From Abditibacteriaceae bacterium (GTDB lineage: Bacteria > Armatimonadota > Abditibacteriia > Abditibacteriales > Abditibacteriaceae): a stretch of 64,000 nt of DNA. The stretch is from positions 1 to 64,000 of the forward strand of contig JAFAZH010000052.1 of the NCBI GenBank assembly GCA_019239895.1, in the 5' to 3' direction. Below, piece after piece: positions 35,459 through 44,046 of the stretch. Position 1 is the stretch's first letter; the number at the start of each line of letters is the position of its first letter. The notes below the pieces were generated by a model, which saw only the letters and a program-made list of their open reading frames with translations, was not told where the DNA came from and ran no database searches. The position numbers were made by a program, and so were the translations under genes.

Positions 35459-38400
35459 ATGTTTGTCACTCAGGGCGGGATGAATAGATTGCTGTTGATG
35501 GGCCTATTCTGCTTGATGCTTGTTAGCCAGACACTGGCCCAAGGTTCTCTTACTGTCACCAATACTGGCGATAGTGGCGCGGGCAGTTTGCGTGATGCTA
35601 TCACAACGGCCAATAGCACACCTGGCACCGTGATTACCTTCAATATCCCAAATACGGATTCCGGCTGCAATGCGGCGACTGGCGTTTGCACCATTACACC
35701 TGCTTCGCCACTCCCCGGCATTACGGCTGCCAACACAACTATTGACGGCTATACGCAGTCCGGCGCGTCCGCCAATACCTTGAGCGTCGGTGATAACGCC
35801 AATCTCAAAATTCAAATCACTGGTACCAATGCGGGCGATACTGGCCTGCTCCTGCGCGGCGGCAACGATGTGGTGCGCGGCTTGATCATCAACGGCTTTC
35901 AACCGGCAAGTAACGGTACTTCCGGTGGCGCGATTGATCTGATGAGCAATAACAATGCTGTGACTGGTTGTTGGCTCGGCACCGACACGACGGGCACGGC
36001 GGTGGCCAACAACTATCGCGGTGTTTGGATTAACACTAACCCCGGCCAGAACATTTATCATTCGGACAACAACGTGGTGGGCGGCACCACGCCCGCCGCC
36101 CGCAACATTATTTCTGGCAATGCGAACACCGGTGTGCAGATTATCTTTGGCCCGACCGGAAACTTGGTGCAGGGCAATTACATTGGCACCGATAAAAACG
36201 GCGCGGCGGCTTTGTCCAACGGCGAAGGCGTGGTCATTGACGTTGCCAACAACAACACTATCGGCGGTGCGGCGGCTGGCACAGGTAACGTCATTTCCGG
36301 CAACACCAACGGCGTCCGCGTTGACACCGGCGGCGGCAACGAAAGTAGCGGGCGTAACAACACCATTGCGGGTAATCTCATCGGCCTCAATGCAGCAGGT
36401 GCGGCGGCAATTCCTAATGGCACCGGCATCACCTTCGGTTATTATGGTAGCGGCAACACGGTGGGCGGAGCGGGCGATGGAGCAGGCAACGTCATTTCCG
36501 GTAACACCGGCGATGGCATTAACCTCAACGGCACCAACGCTGGCAGTAACACCATTCAAGGCAATATCATTGGCTTGAATCAGGCAGGCACAGCGAAAAT
36601 CGGTAATGGCGGCAATGGCATCACCTTCGGCAACACAACGGGCAGCAGTGTGATCGGTGGCACGACGGCCCCTATGCGTAACGTGATTTCAGGTAATGGC
36701 GGCAACGGCATCACCGACAACACTGGCGGCAATATAATTCAGGGCAACTACATTGGCACCAACATTTCGGGGAGCGTTGCACTCGGTAATACCAATGCGG
36801 GGATTTTAATAACGCAAGGCGGCGACACGATAGGCGGCACGGCCACAGGCGCAGGCAATGTGCTTTCCGGTAATGGCTTTGACGGTATCATCATCAACGG
36901 TGCCAAAACTGGCGGCAGCACAATACAGGGCAACCTTATCGGTCTCAACGCGGTGGGCACGGCAGCGCTCGGCAACCACGGCCTCGGCGTCAACATTATC
37001 AACGGCTCATCTCAAAATACCATCGGTGGCACAACAGCCCTGGCACGCAACGTAATTTCAGGCAATGGCTCCAATGGCGTTGGCATAGGCGGCAACAACG
37101 GCACAACTTCGGGCGCAAACACCGCCAATAACACGGTGCAGGGTAATTACATCGGCACCAATGCGGCGGGCACAGCGGCACTGCCCAATGCCTTGGCTGG
37201 AGTGGACATCATTAGCGGCGCTAGCGGCAACCTCATCGGCGGCGTGAGCGACGGGCAGTCCAATCTGATTGCCTTCAATACAGGTGATGGCGTCCATGTG
37301 CAAGACGCGACAACGCTCAACAATTCAATTCGCGGCAACTCTATTCACGATAACGGCAAGCTTGGCATTAACCTCGTGGGTGGCACCGAAAACGCGGCGG
37401 GCGTGACGGCTAACGGCACTAATCCACGTAGCGGCCCCAATAAGCTGCAAAATTATCCGGTTATTACAAATGTCAGCGTGGCCAGTGACAACACGACTAT
37501 CACGGGCACGCTCACTTCCACCCCCAATGCGACGTTCACGCTTGATTTCTACCGTAACACGGTCACTGACCCAACTGGCTTCGGTGAGGGCCAGGTTTAT
37601 ATTGGTAGCCAGAACGCTACCACAGCACAGAATGGTCAAACGACATTCACCTTCACCGCCACTGGCACTGGTCAATCATTCACCGCGACAGCAACGGATA
37701 ATGCCGGGAATACTTCCGAGTTTTCGCGCGCCGCGCAAGCTGCCACGTCGTCTTCCTTTGGCAGTAATTTGATTGTCAATCCGGGTGCCGAAGCTGGGCC
37801 GGGGTCAACCAGTGGCAATGATATTGAGCCGGTGCCCGGTTGGACGACCAGCGGTAACTTTACCGTTATTCCTTATGGCCCGAACAACGGTGGCATCACC
37901 ACCACAGACCCCGGCCCTCCAAGTCGCGGCAAAAATTATTTCGCTGGTGGGCCGAACAATGCGGCTTCGAGCGCCACCCAGACTATCAATGTTTCCTCTG
38001 GTGCGACAGCGATTGACGCGGGCGGCGTGACGTTCAACCTGTCCGGTTTTCTGGGTGGCTTCGCTGAACAGGAGGACAACGCCGTTTTAGCTATCACTTT
38101 TAAGAGTGCGGCGGGTGCAGCGCTGGGCAACGCTCACATTGGCCCGGTTACAGCGGCTGAGCGTAAGAGCGCGACGGGGTTGGTGCAACGCACCATAACG
38201 GGAACCGTGCCACGAGGTACACGCAGCATTCTTGTTACGCTAACCCTGACGCGCACCGCTGGCAGTTACAATGACGGTTATGCCGACAACCTGACATTGA
38301 CCCTGACGCAGCCCACATCTTCGGCCTGTGCAGTGCCTCCTGCCGGTCTTGTGGCCTGGTATCGCGCCGAAGGCAACGCCAATGACAGCAGCGGCAATGG

Positions 38401-39874
38401 GCACAACGGCACGCTGCAAGGTAGCGCGACGTTTACGACGGGCAAAGTTGGGCAGGCGTTTAGTTTCAACGGCGTGAACAGCTTTGTTCAAGTGCCCAGT
38501 AGCCCGGCGCTGGACCCGATACAAGCCGCCACTTACGACGCCTGGGTGTACTTCAACCAACTTCCCTCGGCTGCCGGGCATACTATGCAGATTGTAGCCA
38601 AGTCCGGCTCTGGCCGCGATTTGGACTTGCAGGCCGAAACCGACAATAAATTTCACTTTTATGTTGCTGGTGGCACCACAGTCGTCTCCAAAATCGTCAT
38701 TCAAAGTAGCCACTGGTATTATATCGCTGCGACTTACCGGGCCACTGACCGCATAGCAATTTATGTCAATGGCGTGCTTGACAATACCACGTTGATCCCC
38801 GGCGTGACACGGCAAGCCAATGGTAATCCTCTTACGATCGGAGAGAACTTCACGTTTCGGGGCCGTTACTTCAATGGGCGAATTGACGAAGTCTCGCTTT
38901 ACAACCTTGCCATGTCCGCCGCCGAAATTCGGGCGAATTATGTTGCTGGTAGCTCAGGCCAATGCGCTGGCAGCACGCCACCCGGTATCACCGTCACACC
39001 CACCAGCGGATTAGTCACCACTGAAGCAGGCGGCAAGGCCACCTTCACGGTGAAACTTAATAGCCAACCGAAAGCGAATGTGACGATTGGCTTAAAGAGC
39101 AGCAATCCATCCAATGGCACCGTATCGCCTGCGTCACTGACTTTTACCTCCACTAACTGGAACACCCCGCACACCGTTACCGTAACAGGGGTGAAAGACA
39201 ATGCCCACACTCCCCGCGAACCTTATCAAATCATAACTGCGCCTGCGGTGAGCACAGATACCCAGTACAATGGCTTAAACGCGGCGGATGTCCAGGTTAC
39301 GAATCTGGATAATGTTGGTCAGCCTACGATTACGCTCACGCCGCTAACTGCCACCTTGCATGTCGGTCAGCAACAGCAGTTCCTGGCTACGGTCACAGGC
39401 TTGGGGAAGGTAACGATTAATTGGCGGGTGCAGGAATCCAACTCTGGCGGCGCGATTACCACGACTGGCCTGTATACTGCGCCGGAGGTGCCAGGACATT
39501 ATCATGTGGTAGTCACAGTGGCGGGACATCCTGAACTGGTGGCGACCGCAGTGGTCAATGTGGTGGCGCAGAAAAGCAGTTTAGGTTTATCCAGCGGACA
39601 GGCCGACTCCGCGAAGAACATTGTGCTGTTGAATTTTGCTGGGGAGCTTGATGCCGCCACTGCCGCCGATGCTATCCATTACAGCGTCTTGGTATCTGGT
39701 CATACAACCACAGTAGAAGGTGCCGCTTATGATGCGGCTAAACATCGCGTGCTGTTAAGTTTGAGCGAAGGGGCTTTACAAGCGGGCAACAAAGTGCTCG
39801 TGACTTGGAGCAACCTGAGAGACGCGGAAGGGCAATTGGTGGCTGATGGCAAGGTTAATCTGGTGGCAAAGTGA
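35459..39874 (+). CDS. Exported beta-helix / LamG / Calx-beta-like protein
   Basis: A 1471-residue relative of the preceding protein, 36 bases behind it and probably in the same operon. Order: signal peptide ending TLAQG; a GSLRDAI segment; about seven beta-helix units with ARNIISGN-type turns; a link module (GPNKLQNYPVI); a region starting NLIVNPGAEAGPGS resembling carbohydrate-binding modules; a LamG/concanavalin-type domain (about 960-1160, GLVAWYRAEGNANDSSGNGH); one Calx-beta-like repeat; an Ig-like domain; and the same roughly 100-residue terminal domain. The last three modules match the previous protein closely, but the RCC1 propeller is absent. ATG at 35459 has AGGAG upstream; an ATG at 35480 is possible. 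Confidence 0.87.
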   Translation: MFVTQGGMNRLLLMGLFCLMLVSQTLAQGSLTVTNTGDSGAGSLRDAITTANSTPGTVITFNIPNTDSGCNAATGVCTITPASPLPGITAANTTIDGYTQSGASANTLSVGDNANLKIQITGTNAGDTGLLLRGGNDVVRGLIINGFQPASNGTSGGAIDLMSNNNAVTGCWLGTDTTGTAVANNYRGVWINTNPGQNIYHSDNNVVGGTTPAARNIISGNANTGVQIIFGPTGNLVQGNYIGTDKNGAAALSNGEGVVIDVANNNTIGGAAAGTGNVISGNTNGVRVDTGGGNESSGRNNTIAGNLIGLNAAGAAAIPNGTGITFGYYGSGNTVGGAGDGAGNVISGNTGDGINLNGTNAGSNTIQGNIIGLNQAGTAKIGNGGNGITFGNTTGSSVIGGTTAPMRNVISGNGGNGITDNTGGNIIQGNYIGTNISGSVALGNTNAGILITQGGDTIGGTATGAGNVLSGNGFDGIIINGAKTGGSTIQGNLIGLNAVGTAALGNHGLGVNIINGSSQNTIGGTTALARNVISGNGSNGVGIGGNNGTTSGANTANNTVQGNYIGTNAAGTAALPNALAGVDIISGASGNLIGGVSDGQSNLIAFNTGDGVHVQDATTLNNSIRGNSIHDNGKLGINLVGGTENAAGVTANGTNPRSGPNKLQNYPVITNVSVASDNTTITGTLTSTPNATFTLDFYRNTVTDPTGFGEGQVYIGSQNATTAQNGQTTFTFTATGTGQSFTATATDNAGNTSEFSRAAQAATSSSFGSNLIVNPGAEAGPGSTSGNDIEPVPGWTTSGNFTVIPYGPNNGGITTTDPGPPSRGKNYFAGGPNNAASSATQTINVSSGATAIDAGGVTFNLSGFLGGFAEQEDNAVLAITFKSAAGAALGNAHIGPVTAAERKSATGLVQRTITGTVPRGTRSILVTLTLTRTAGSYNDGYADNLTLTLTQPTSSACAVPPAGLVAWYRAEGNANDSSGNGHNGTLQGSATFTTGKVGQAFSFNGVNSFVQVPSSPALDPIQAATYDAWVYFNQLPSAAGHTMQIVAKSGSGRDLDLQAETDNKFHFYVAGGTTVVSKIVIQSSHWYYIAATYRATDRIAIYVNGVLDNTTLIPGVTRQANGNPLTIGENFTFRGRYFNGRIDEVSLYNLAMSAAEIRANYVAGSSGQCAGSTPPGITVTPTSGLVTTEAGGKATFTVKLNSQPKANVTIGLKSSNPSNGTVSPASLTFTSTNWNTPHTVTVTGVKDNAHTPREPYQIITAPAVSTDTQYNGLNAADVQVTNLDNVGQPTITLTPLTATLHVGQQQQFLATVTGLGKVTINWRVQESNSGGAITTTGLYTAPEVPGHYHVVVTVAGHPELVATAVVNVVAQKSSLGLSSGQADSAKNIVLLNFAGELDAATAADAIHYSVLVSGHTTTVEGAAYDAAKHRVLLSLSEGALQAGNKVLVTWSNLRDAEGQLVADGKVNLVAK

Positions 39875-39887
39875 GGGCTGCTACGGC

Positions 39888-40805
39888 TCATGGTTTGGAG
39901 AACATTTGTGTAATCCAAATATCCCCCGTAGCATTAGCGACGATACCAATGCCGATACGATTGACGTTGGGAAACAAGATATTGGCGCGGTGACCAGGGG
40001 AGTTCATCAGGGCAGTATGGGCACTTTGCACATCCGGGTTGCCTAATTCGTGCTGCGTGCCCCAGGCGCGGAAGACGTTTTCGGCGACCACAGCAGGGGT
40101 CGTATTGAAGACAGCCCGGTAGCGGTCGAGCGGCTCGTGCAGCGCTAAGGTCGGCGATTCGTGCGCGAAGTATTTCAGGTCGCGCATCTCGGCGGAATGG
40201 GCGCGGGCGACGGCAGCTAATTGCGGATCGTAAGACAATGGCCCCAGTCCAGCTTTCGCTCGCTCAGCATTGACTAACCCCGCCAGGCTTTGCTCCATCT
40301 TTTCTAAACGGGCGTCAGCTTGGGGTAAGCTCGTAGCGGGTTTTGAAGATGCCCCGCTTACCATGCCCGTATAGGCACCTGTTGCGCCGGGGACTCTGGG
40401 TGAACTATTGCCTGCTCTGGCGAGTTCATTGGAATACGCTGCGGCCAGGGGCGAAGTGGGGGCTACCGCAGTCAACTTGGCCCGCGCTTCAGCACTGCGA
40501 CCTTCGCGCTGTAGCAGATAGGCTAACAGGGTGTTGAGTTCCGGCTTATCTCCATTGCGGCGGATATTCTCTTCCAGCATCACCCGCGCTTCGGCTAGAT
40601 GTCCACCTGCAATTTGGTCAAGCGCGACTTGATAAGCTACCAGCGCCCCTTCGACGTTATTTGCCTGACCATTAGGAACCACAGTCGCTGCATGAGTCGC
40701 ATTTTGTCGCGGCACTGTATTCGTTGATGGTGCGGCGTGGACGCTAGCGCTGACCAAGCACAAATAAATAGCTAATCCTAAAGCGCAATGAAAACCTGAC
40801 TTCAT
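39888..40805 (-). CDS. Exported CAP/SCP-domain protein with TPR-like region
   Basis: A 305-residue secreted or periplasmic protein. A signal peptide ends near VHAAPS. Residues about 60-130 form TPR-like helices (HLAEARVMLEENIRRNGD). Residues about 180-305 are a CAP domain: LVNAERAKAGLGPLSYDPQL, ARAHSAEMRDLKYFAHES, NVFRAWG, LMNSPGHRANIL and NRIGIGIV. Bacterial CAP proteins of this type are found in spore coats and cell walls; the molecular activity is unknown. I chose ATG at 40805, preceded by GGGGAGAGG; a start at 40835 would add ten residues ahead of the signal peptide. It is convergent with the surface-protein operon, 13 bases away. Confidence 0.9.
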   Translation of the reverse strand: MKSGFHCALGLAIYLCLVSASVHAAPSTNTVPRQNATHAATVVPNGQANNVEGALVAYQVALDQIAGGHLAEARVMLEENIRRNGDKPELNTLLAYLLQREGRSAEARAKLTAVAPTSPLAAAYSNELARAGNSSPRVPGATGAYTGMVSGASSKPATSLPQADARLEKMEQSLAGLVNAERAKAGLGPLSYDPQLAAVARAHSAEMRDLKYFAHESPTLALHEPLDRYRAVFNTTPAVVAENVFRAWGTQHELGNPDVQSAHTALMNSPGHRANILFPNVNRIGIGIVANATGDIWITQMFSKP

Positions 40806-40885
40806 AAACCTCTCCCCATAAATTGATGGTGTCATTGAGTTCTTCTCCTCAGACGGCAGTCTTTAACCTGAGTTGCACTGTTGCG

Positions 40886-40915
40886 TTGACCCAATATTGC
40901 CAATCACACTATAAT
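40886..40915 (+). promoter_or_regulatory. Sigma70-like promoter of the 40983 gene
   Basis: TTGACC (40886-40891), an 18-base spacer and a perfect TATAAT (40910-40915), about 65 bases before the start codon. Confidence 0.75.
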
Positions 40916-40982
40916 CTCCTATATCTCAGCGCGATTCCACGCTGCCCCCATAGTCCCTTATGGCCCCGACCGGGAGACTGAC

Positions 40983-43691
40983 ATGAGACTTCGCTTTGCT
41001 CTTTTTAGCATTTTATGTTCCATCGCCCTGTTGAGCGGTGCCGCCACACAAGCCGTTTACGCGGCAGGGCCAATCACAATGGAGTTGGGATCGCCCCTTG
41101 CGCTGACAGAAAAGCCGCTTGCCTTGCAAGTGCGCCAGGGGCGATGGTTTCCTGTTGCGGTGACACTCAGCAACACTGGTGATCCTGTCCATGCCACGCT
41201 CTCCCTCCAACTCACCTCAAGCTCTGGTCAGCCGGTCTCAACATCTGATTTCTACGCCGAGGTAGACCTGCCAACTAACTCGCACAAGCGGGTGTGGCTC
41301 TACGGTCGAGTCGAGCGCGAAGACGTAGATGGCGCAGTGGTTTCCCTGCGCGGGCGTAGTATCCAAACCCTTAAAGGTGATATGCTGTTGAAGTCTGCTG
41401 ATCCGGGCACCCGCATTGTGCTGACGGTCAGCGACGCCGATGAAAAACTATCCTATCTCAGTGGTTTAAAAGGCGCAGGTTTTGGGGTTGCCGAGGAGTT
41501 GCAAGATGTTGATCCGGGCACTGCGCCCAACCCGAACCAAAATTTAGTGCGACCCCTGGGTGCGATGCATGAGATGGTGCCCACGCGCTGGATTGGCCTG
41601 GATGGGGTAGACCTGGTGGTGTTACAAGACTTCCCTCACACTGCCTTGCGCCCGGAACAGCTTACGGCTCTGCGGGGCTATGTCGCGGCGGGTGGCTCGA
41701 TCCTGATATTTGGGGGGGCCGATTGGCAGCGGTTGGCAAAGTCGCCCTTAGCTGATTTATGGCCCGTGAATCCTGCCAGTTGGAGCGTAGCCATCCCCGC
41801 TGAAATGAACACCCTGGTGCAACGCTATGTGACCGCTTCGCCACTCACCGGGGCTGACCGACTCGGTGGCGCTCCGGTGACTTTGACGCGAGGCACATTA
41901 CAGCCTGGAGCGCATCTGTTAACGGGTTCCGCTGCTGCACCGCTATTGGCCAGCATAGGTGTTGGGGCAGGACAGGTGATCTTCTTCGCAGGCGATGCCA
42001 CCAAGCCGCCCTTTATTGGGTGGAGCGGCGATCCGAGCCTGTGGGCCGATATTTTTAACGTGTCGGTGCGCCCACATCGTATCGAAAGCATTGACCCCAA
42101 CGCCTCAATGCCGATTGATTCTTCGTATGGTTCTGTCCCCAGTTATTCCAGGGGTTATTACAACGGCTCTAATGCAGATAATCAAGACAATAACCCGCTG
42201 ATGAACCTGCTGCAACAGATGGACACCGCTCAGCAGCTTAAGACCCCGCCCGTTTCTTACATCGCCTGGTTTCTGGCGCTTTATGTGTTTTTTCTGGTGC
42301 CCGTCAACTATTGTATTTTGCGCTACTTTGATAAGCGCGAGTTGGCTTGGGTCACAGTGCCAGTGATTGTGTTGGCGTTTTCTGTCATCAGTTACGCAGC
42401 GGCTCTCAGTATTAAAGGGCACACTGTCTTAACGCGCCATATTAATATTGTGCAGGGGGCGAGCGATTCTGGCACGGCACGAGCCGATACCATGCTCTGG
42501 CTCTTCTCACCACGCAAAACGACTTACAACATTACCAGCACCGATCCGCAGACCATCATTGCCGATTATATTAACAATGAGGATACTTCCCGTGTCACGA
42601 TTCGAGAACCGGATGAGACCGCTTTTACAGTCGAGAACGCGGCCATTAATATGTGGGATCGTCGCTCTTTTGTCGGGCAGGCGGTTATCAACGTGGGGAA
42701 GGGCGTGCATGTCGGCATCCGTGGGGGGCAACCGAGCGTACAAAATAACACGCCTTTTGATTTGCGCGGCACGGTGTTGGTAACAGGTGGCCAGGTGCGG
42801 GCGTATGGCGACCTCAAAGCGGGAGCCAGCGCGGCCAAACTGGTCTCATCGGACAAAGTGGATTTAGCGGATCCGAGTTTGATAGGCCGCATCCTGCAAG
42901 CCTCGCATTTAGACGCGATCTTCCCGGCGACGGCGACGAGCACGCCACAAAACATGGCGACTGCCGCGTTACCAATTGCACTGGGCCAGGACTTTGGCAA
43001 AAGCGGCAATCCTGGCGCCTTATTAATAGCATGGAGCAATCAGCCTGCTAATGCCCTGAATGTTGAGAACGAAACGCCCCAGGCGCAAAATATTACTCTG
43101 TATGTCTTCCGTTTAAGCGATGAGTCGCTGCTGGCGTTGCCCTCGCCGGGTGCCAACGCGTCAGGCAAAGGCGGCACTGTTGCGGGCTTAGGTGCGGTGA
43201 TACGCCCAGTGGGCGTCGAGTCCGCAGATGCTAATCCCGATAGCGGTTCAGGCTCGCTCTTAACTTATAATTGCCAGTTACCGCGAGCAGCAGGTGCGCA
43301 AGTTGGGGCAGAGTCAAACCCCTGGCGCAGTCTCTCTATCGTCGCACATGGCAGAAACGTAGATTACAATTCAAACTCTTCCTACTACTATAATAACCGG
43401 CGTTGGAATCCGCGCCGCCGTCGCTATGAAATTGTGCCGCGCCCCAATCCAATGCACACGAGAAGTCAGACTGCCGTGCAATTTGAAATCTGGAACTTTG
43501 CTAAATCACAATGGCAATCACTGGGCGGCAGTAGCGGGCAGAGTTGGGTCTTTAAGCAGAATATTCCCAATGTTGGCAATTTGATTCGACAACCAGACAA
43601 TCTCGTCCGCCTCCGCGCCCGCACCGCTCACAGCGGGGTTAAAGTGGATGCAGTGCGGGTGCAAGCACAACCGAACTTCCCTGGACACTGA
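40983..43691 (+). CDS. Large membrane protein with exported GATase-like domain, function unknown
   Basis: A 902-residue protein with a signal peptide (ending VYAAG). A beta-rich N-terminal region (about 30-150) is followed by a region with class I glutamine amidotransferase-like topology (about 145-370, including LDGVDLVVLQDF and YVAAGGSILIFGG). No Cys nucleophile is visible, so it is a binding rather than an amidotransferase fold. Two membrane helices (about 424-444 and 452-474) come next, then a long C-terminal region of beta type to residue 902. The architecture resembles surface proteins with DUF4350-like parts in other bacteria, but I cannot name a family. ATG at 40983 follows CGGGAG. 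A good promoter lies upstream, and it probably forms its own transcript. Confidence 0.6.
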   Translation: MRLRFALFSILCSIALLSGAATQAVYAAGPITMELGSPLALTEKPLALQVRQGRWFPVAVTLSNTGDPVHATLSLQLTSSSGQPVSTSDFYAEVDLPTNSHKRVWLYGRVEREDVDGAVVSLRGRSIQTLKGDMLLKSADPGTRIVLTVSDADEKLSYLSGLKGAGFGVAEELQDVDPGTAPNPNQNLVRPLGAMHEMVPTRWIGLDGVDLVVLQDFPHTALRPEQLTALRGYVAAGGSILIFGGADWQRLAKSPLADLWPVNPASWSVAIPAEMNTLVQRYVTASPLTGADRLGGAPVTLTRGTLQPGAHLLTGSAAAPLLASIGVGAGQVIFFAGDATKPPFIGWSGDPSLWADIFNVSVRPHRIESIDPNASMPIDSSYGSVPSYSRGYYNGSNADNQDNNPLMNLLQQMDTAQQLKTPPVSYIAWFLALYVFFLVPVNYCILRYFDKRELAWVTVPVIVLAFSVISYAAALSIKGHTVLTRHINIVQGASDSGTARADTMLWLFSPRKTTYNITSTDPQTIIADYINNEDTSRVTIREPDETAFTVENAAINMWDRRSFVGQAVINVGKGVHVGIRGGQPSVQNNTPFDLRGTVLVTGGQVRAYGDLKAGASAAKLVSSDKVDLADPSLIGRILQASHLDAIFPATATSTPQNMATAALPIALGQDFGKSGNPGALLIAWSNQPANALNVENETPQAQNITLYVFRLSDESLLALPSPGANASGKGGTVAGLGAVIRPVGVESADANPDSGSGSLLTYNCQLPRAAGAQVGAESNPWRSLSIVAHGRNVDYNSNSSYYYNNRRWNPRRRRYEIVPRPNPMHTRSQTAVQFEIWNFAKSQWQSLGGSSGQSWVFKQNIPNVGNLIRQPDNLVRLRARTAHSGVKVDAVRVQAQPNFPGH

Positions 43692-43732
43692 AAGCATCTA
43701 AATTTAAATACTAAGTGATGCGTCTGTAATTT

Positions 43733-43840
43733 GTCATTTCGAGCAGAGCGACCAACGGGAGCGCAGTCGAGAAATCTTGCTGTTGAATATAATGAATCCA
43801 CACAACAAAGATTCCTCGACTGCGCTCCGCTCGGAATGAC
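43733..43840. repeat. Palindromic element with GTCATTTCGAGC ends
   Basis: GTCATTTCGAGC faces GCTCGGAATGAC, with inner arms GGAGCGCAGTCGAG and CTCGACTGCGCTCC. Words of this type recur in many bacterial intergenic regions. The rest of 43841-44046 shows no gene; CAGGAG precedes the next start. Confidence 0.9.
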
Positions 43841-44046
43841 ACTGCTATCAATGAATAGCAACCGTTAAGCCCAAACCACAGCCCTAACGCAAACTTAATA
43901 TGGCACAGCGGAACTTTGTGCCTAACGTATTGTCAAAGGGTCTGACGTTTTGTAATTGTTAATCTCCACGCCACCTCACTTCAATCATAATGCGCCGAAA
44001 CAACAGCTTGCATGAGTGAGATTAGGGCTATAGCCAGGAGTATCGC

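Noticed and set aside
35504..36559. A 351-codon leftward frame opposite the second beta-helix gene
   Set aside because: It is a mirror of repetitive coding sequence in the real frame.
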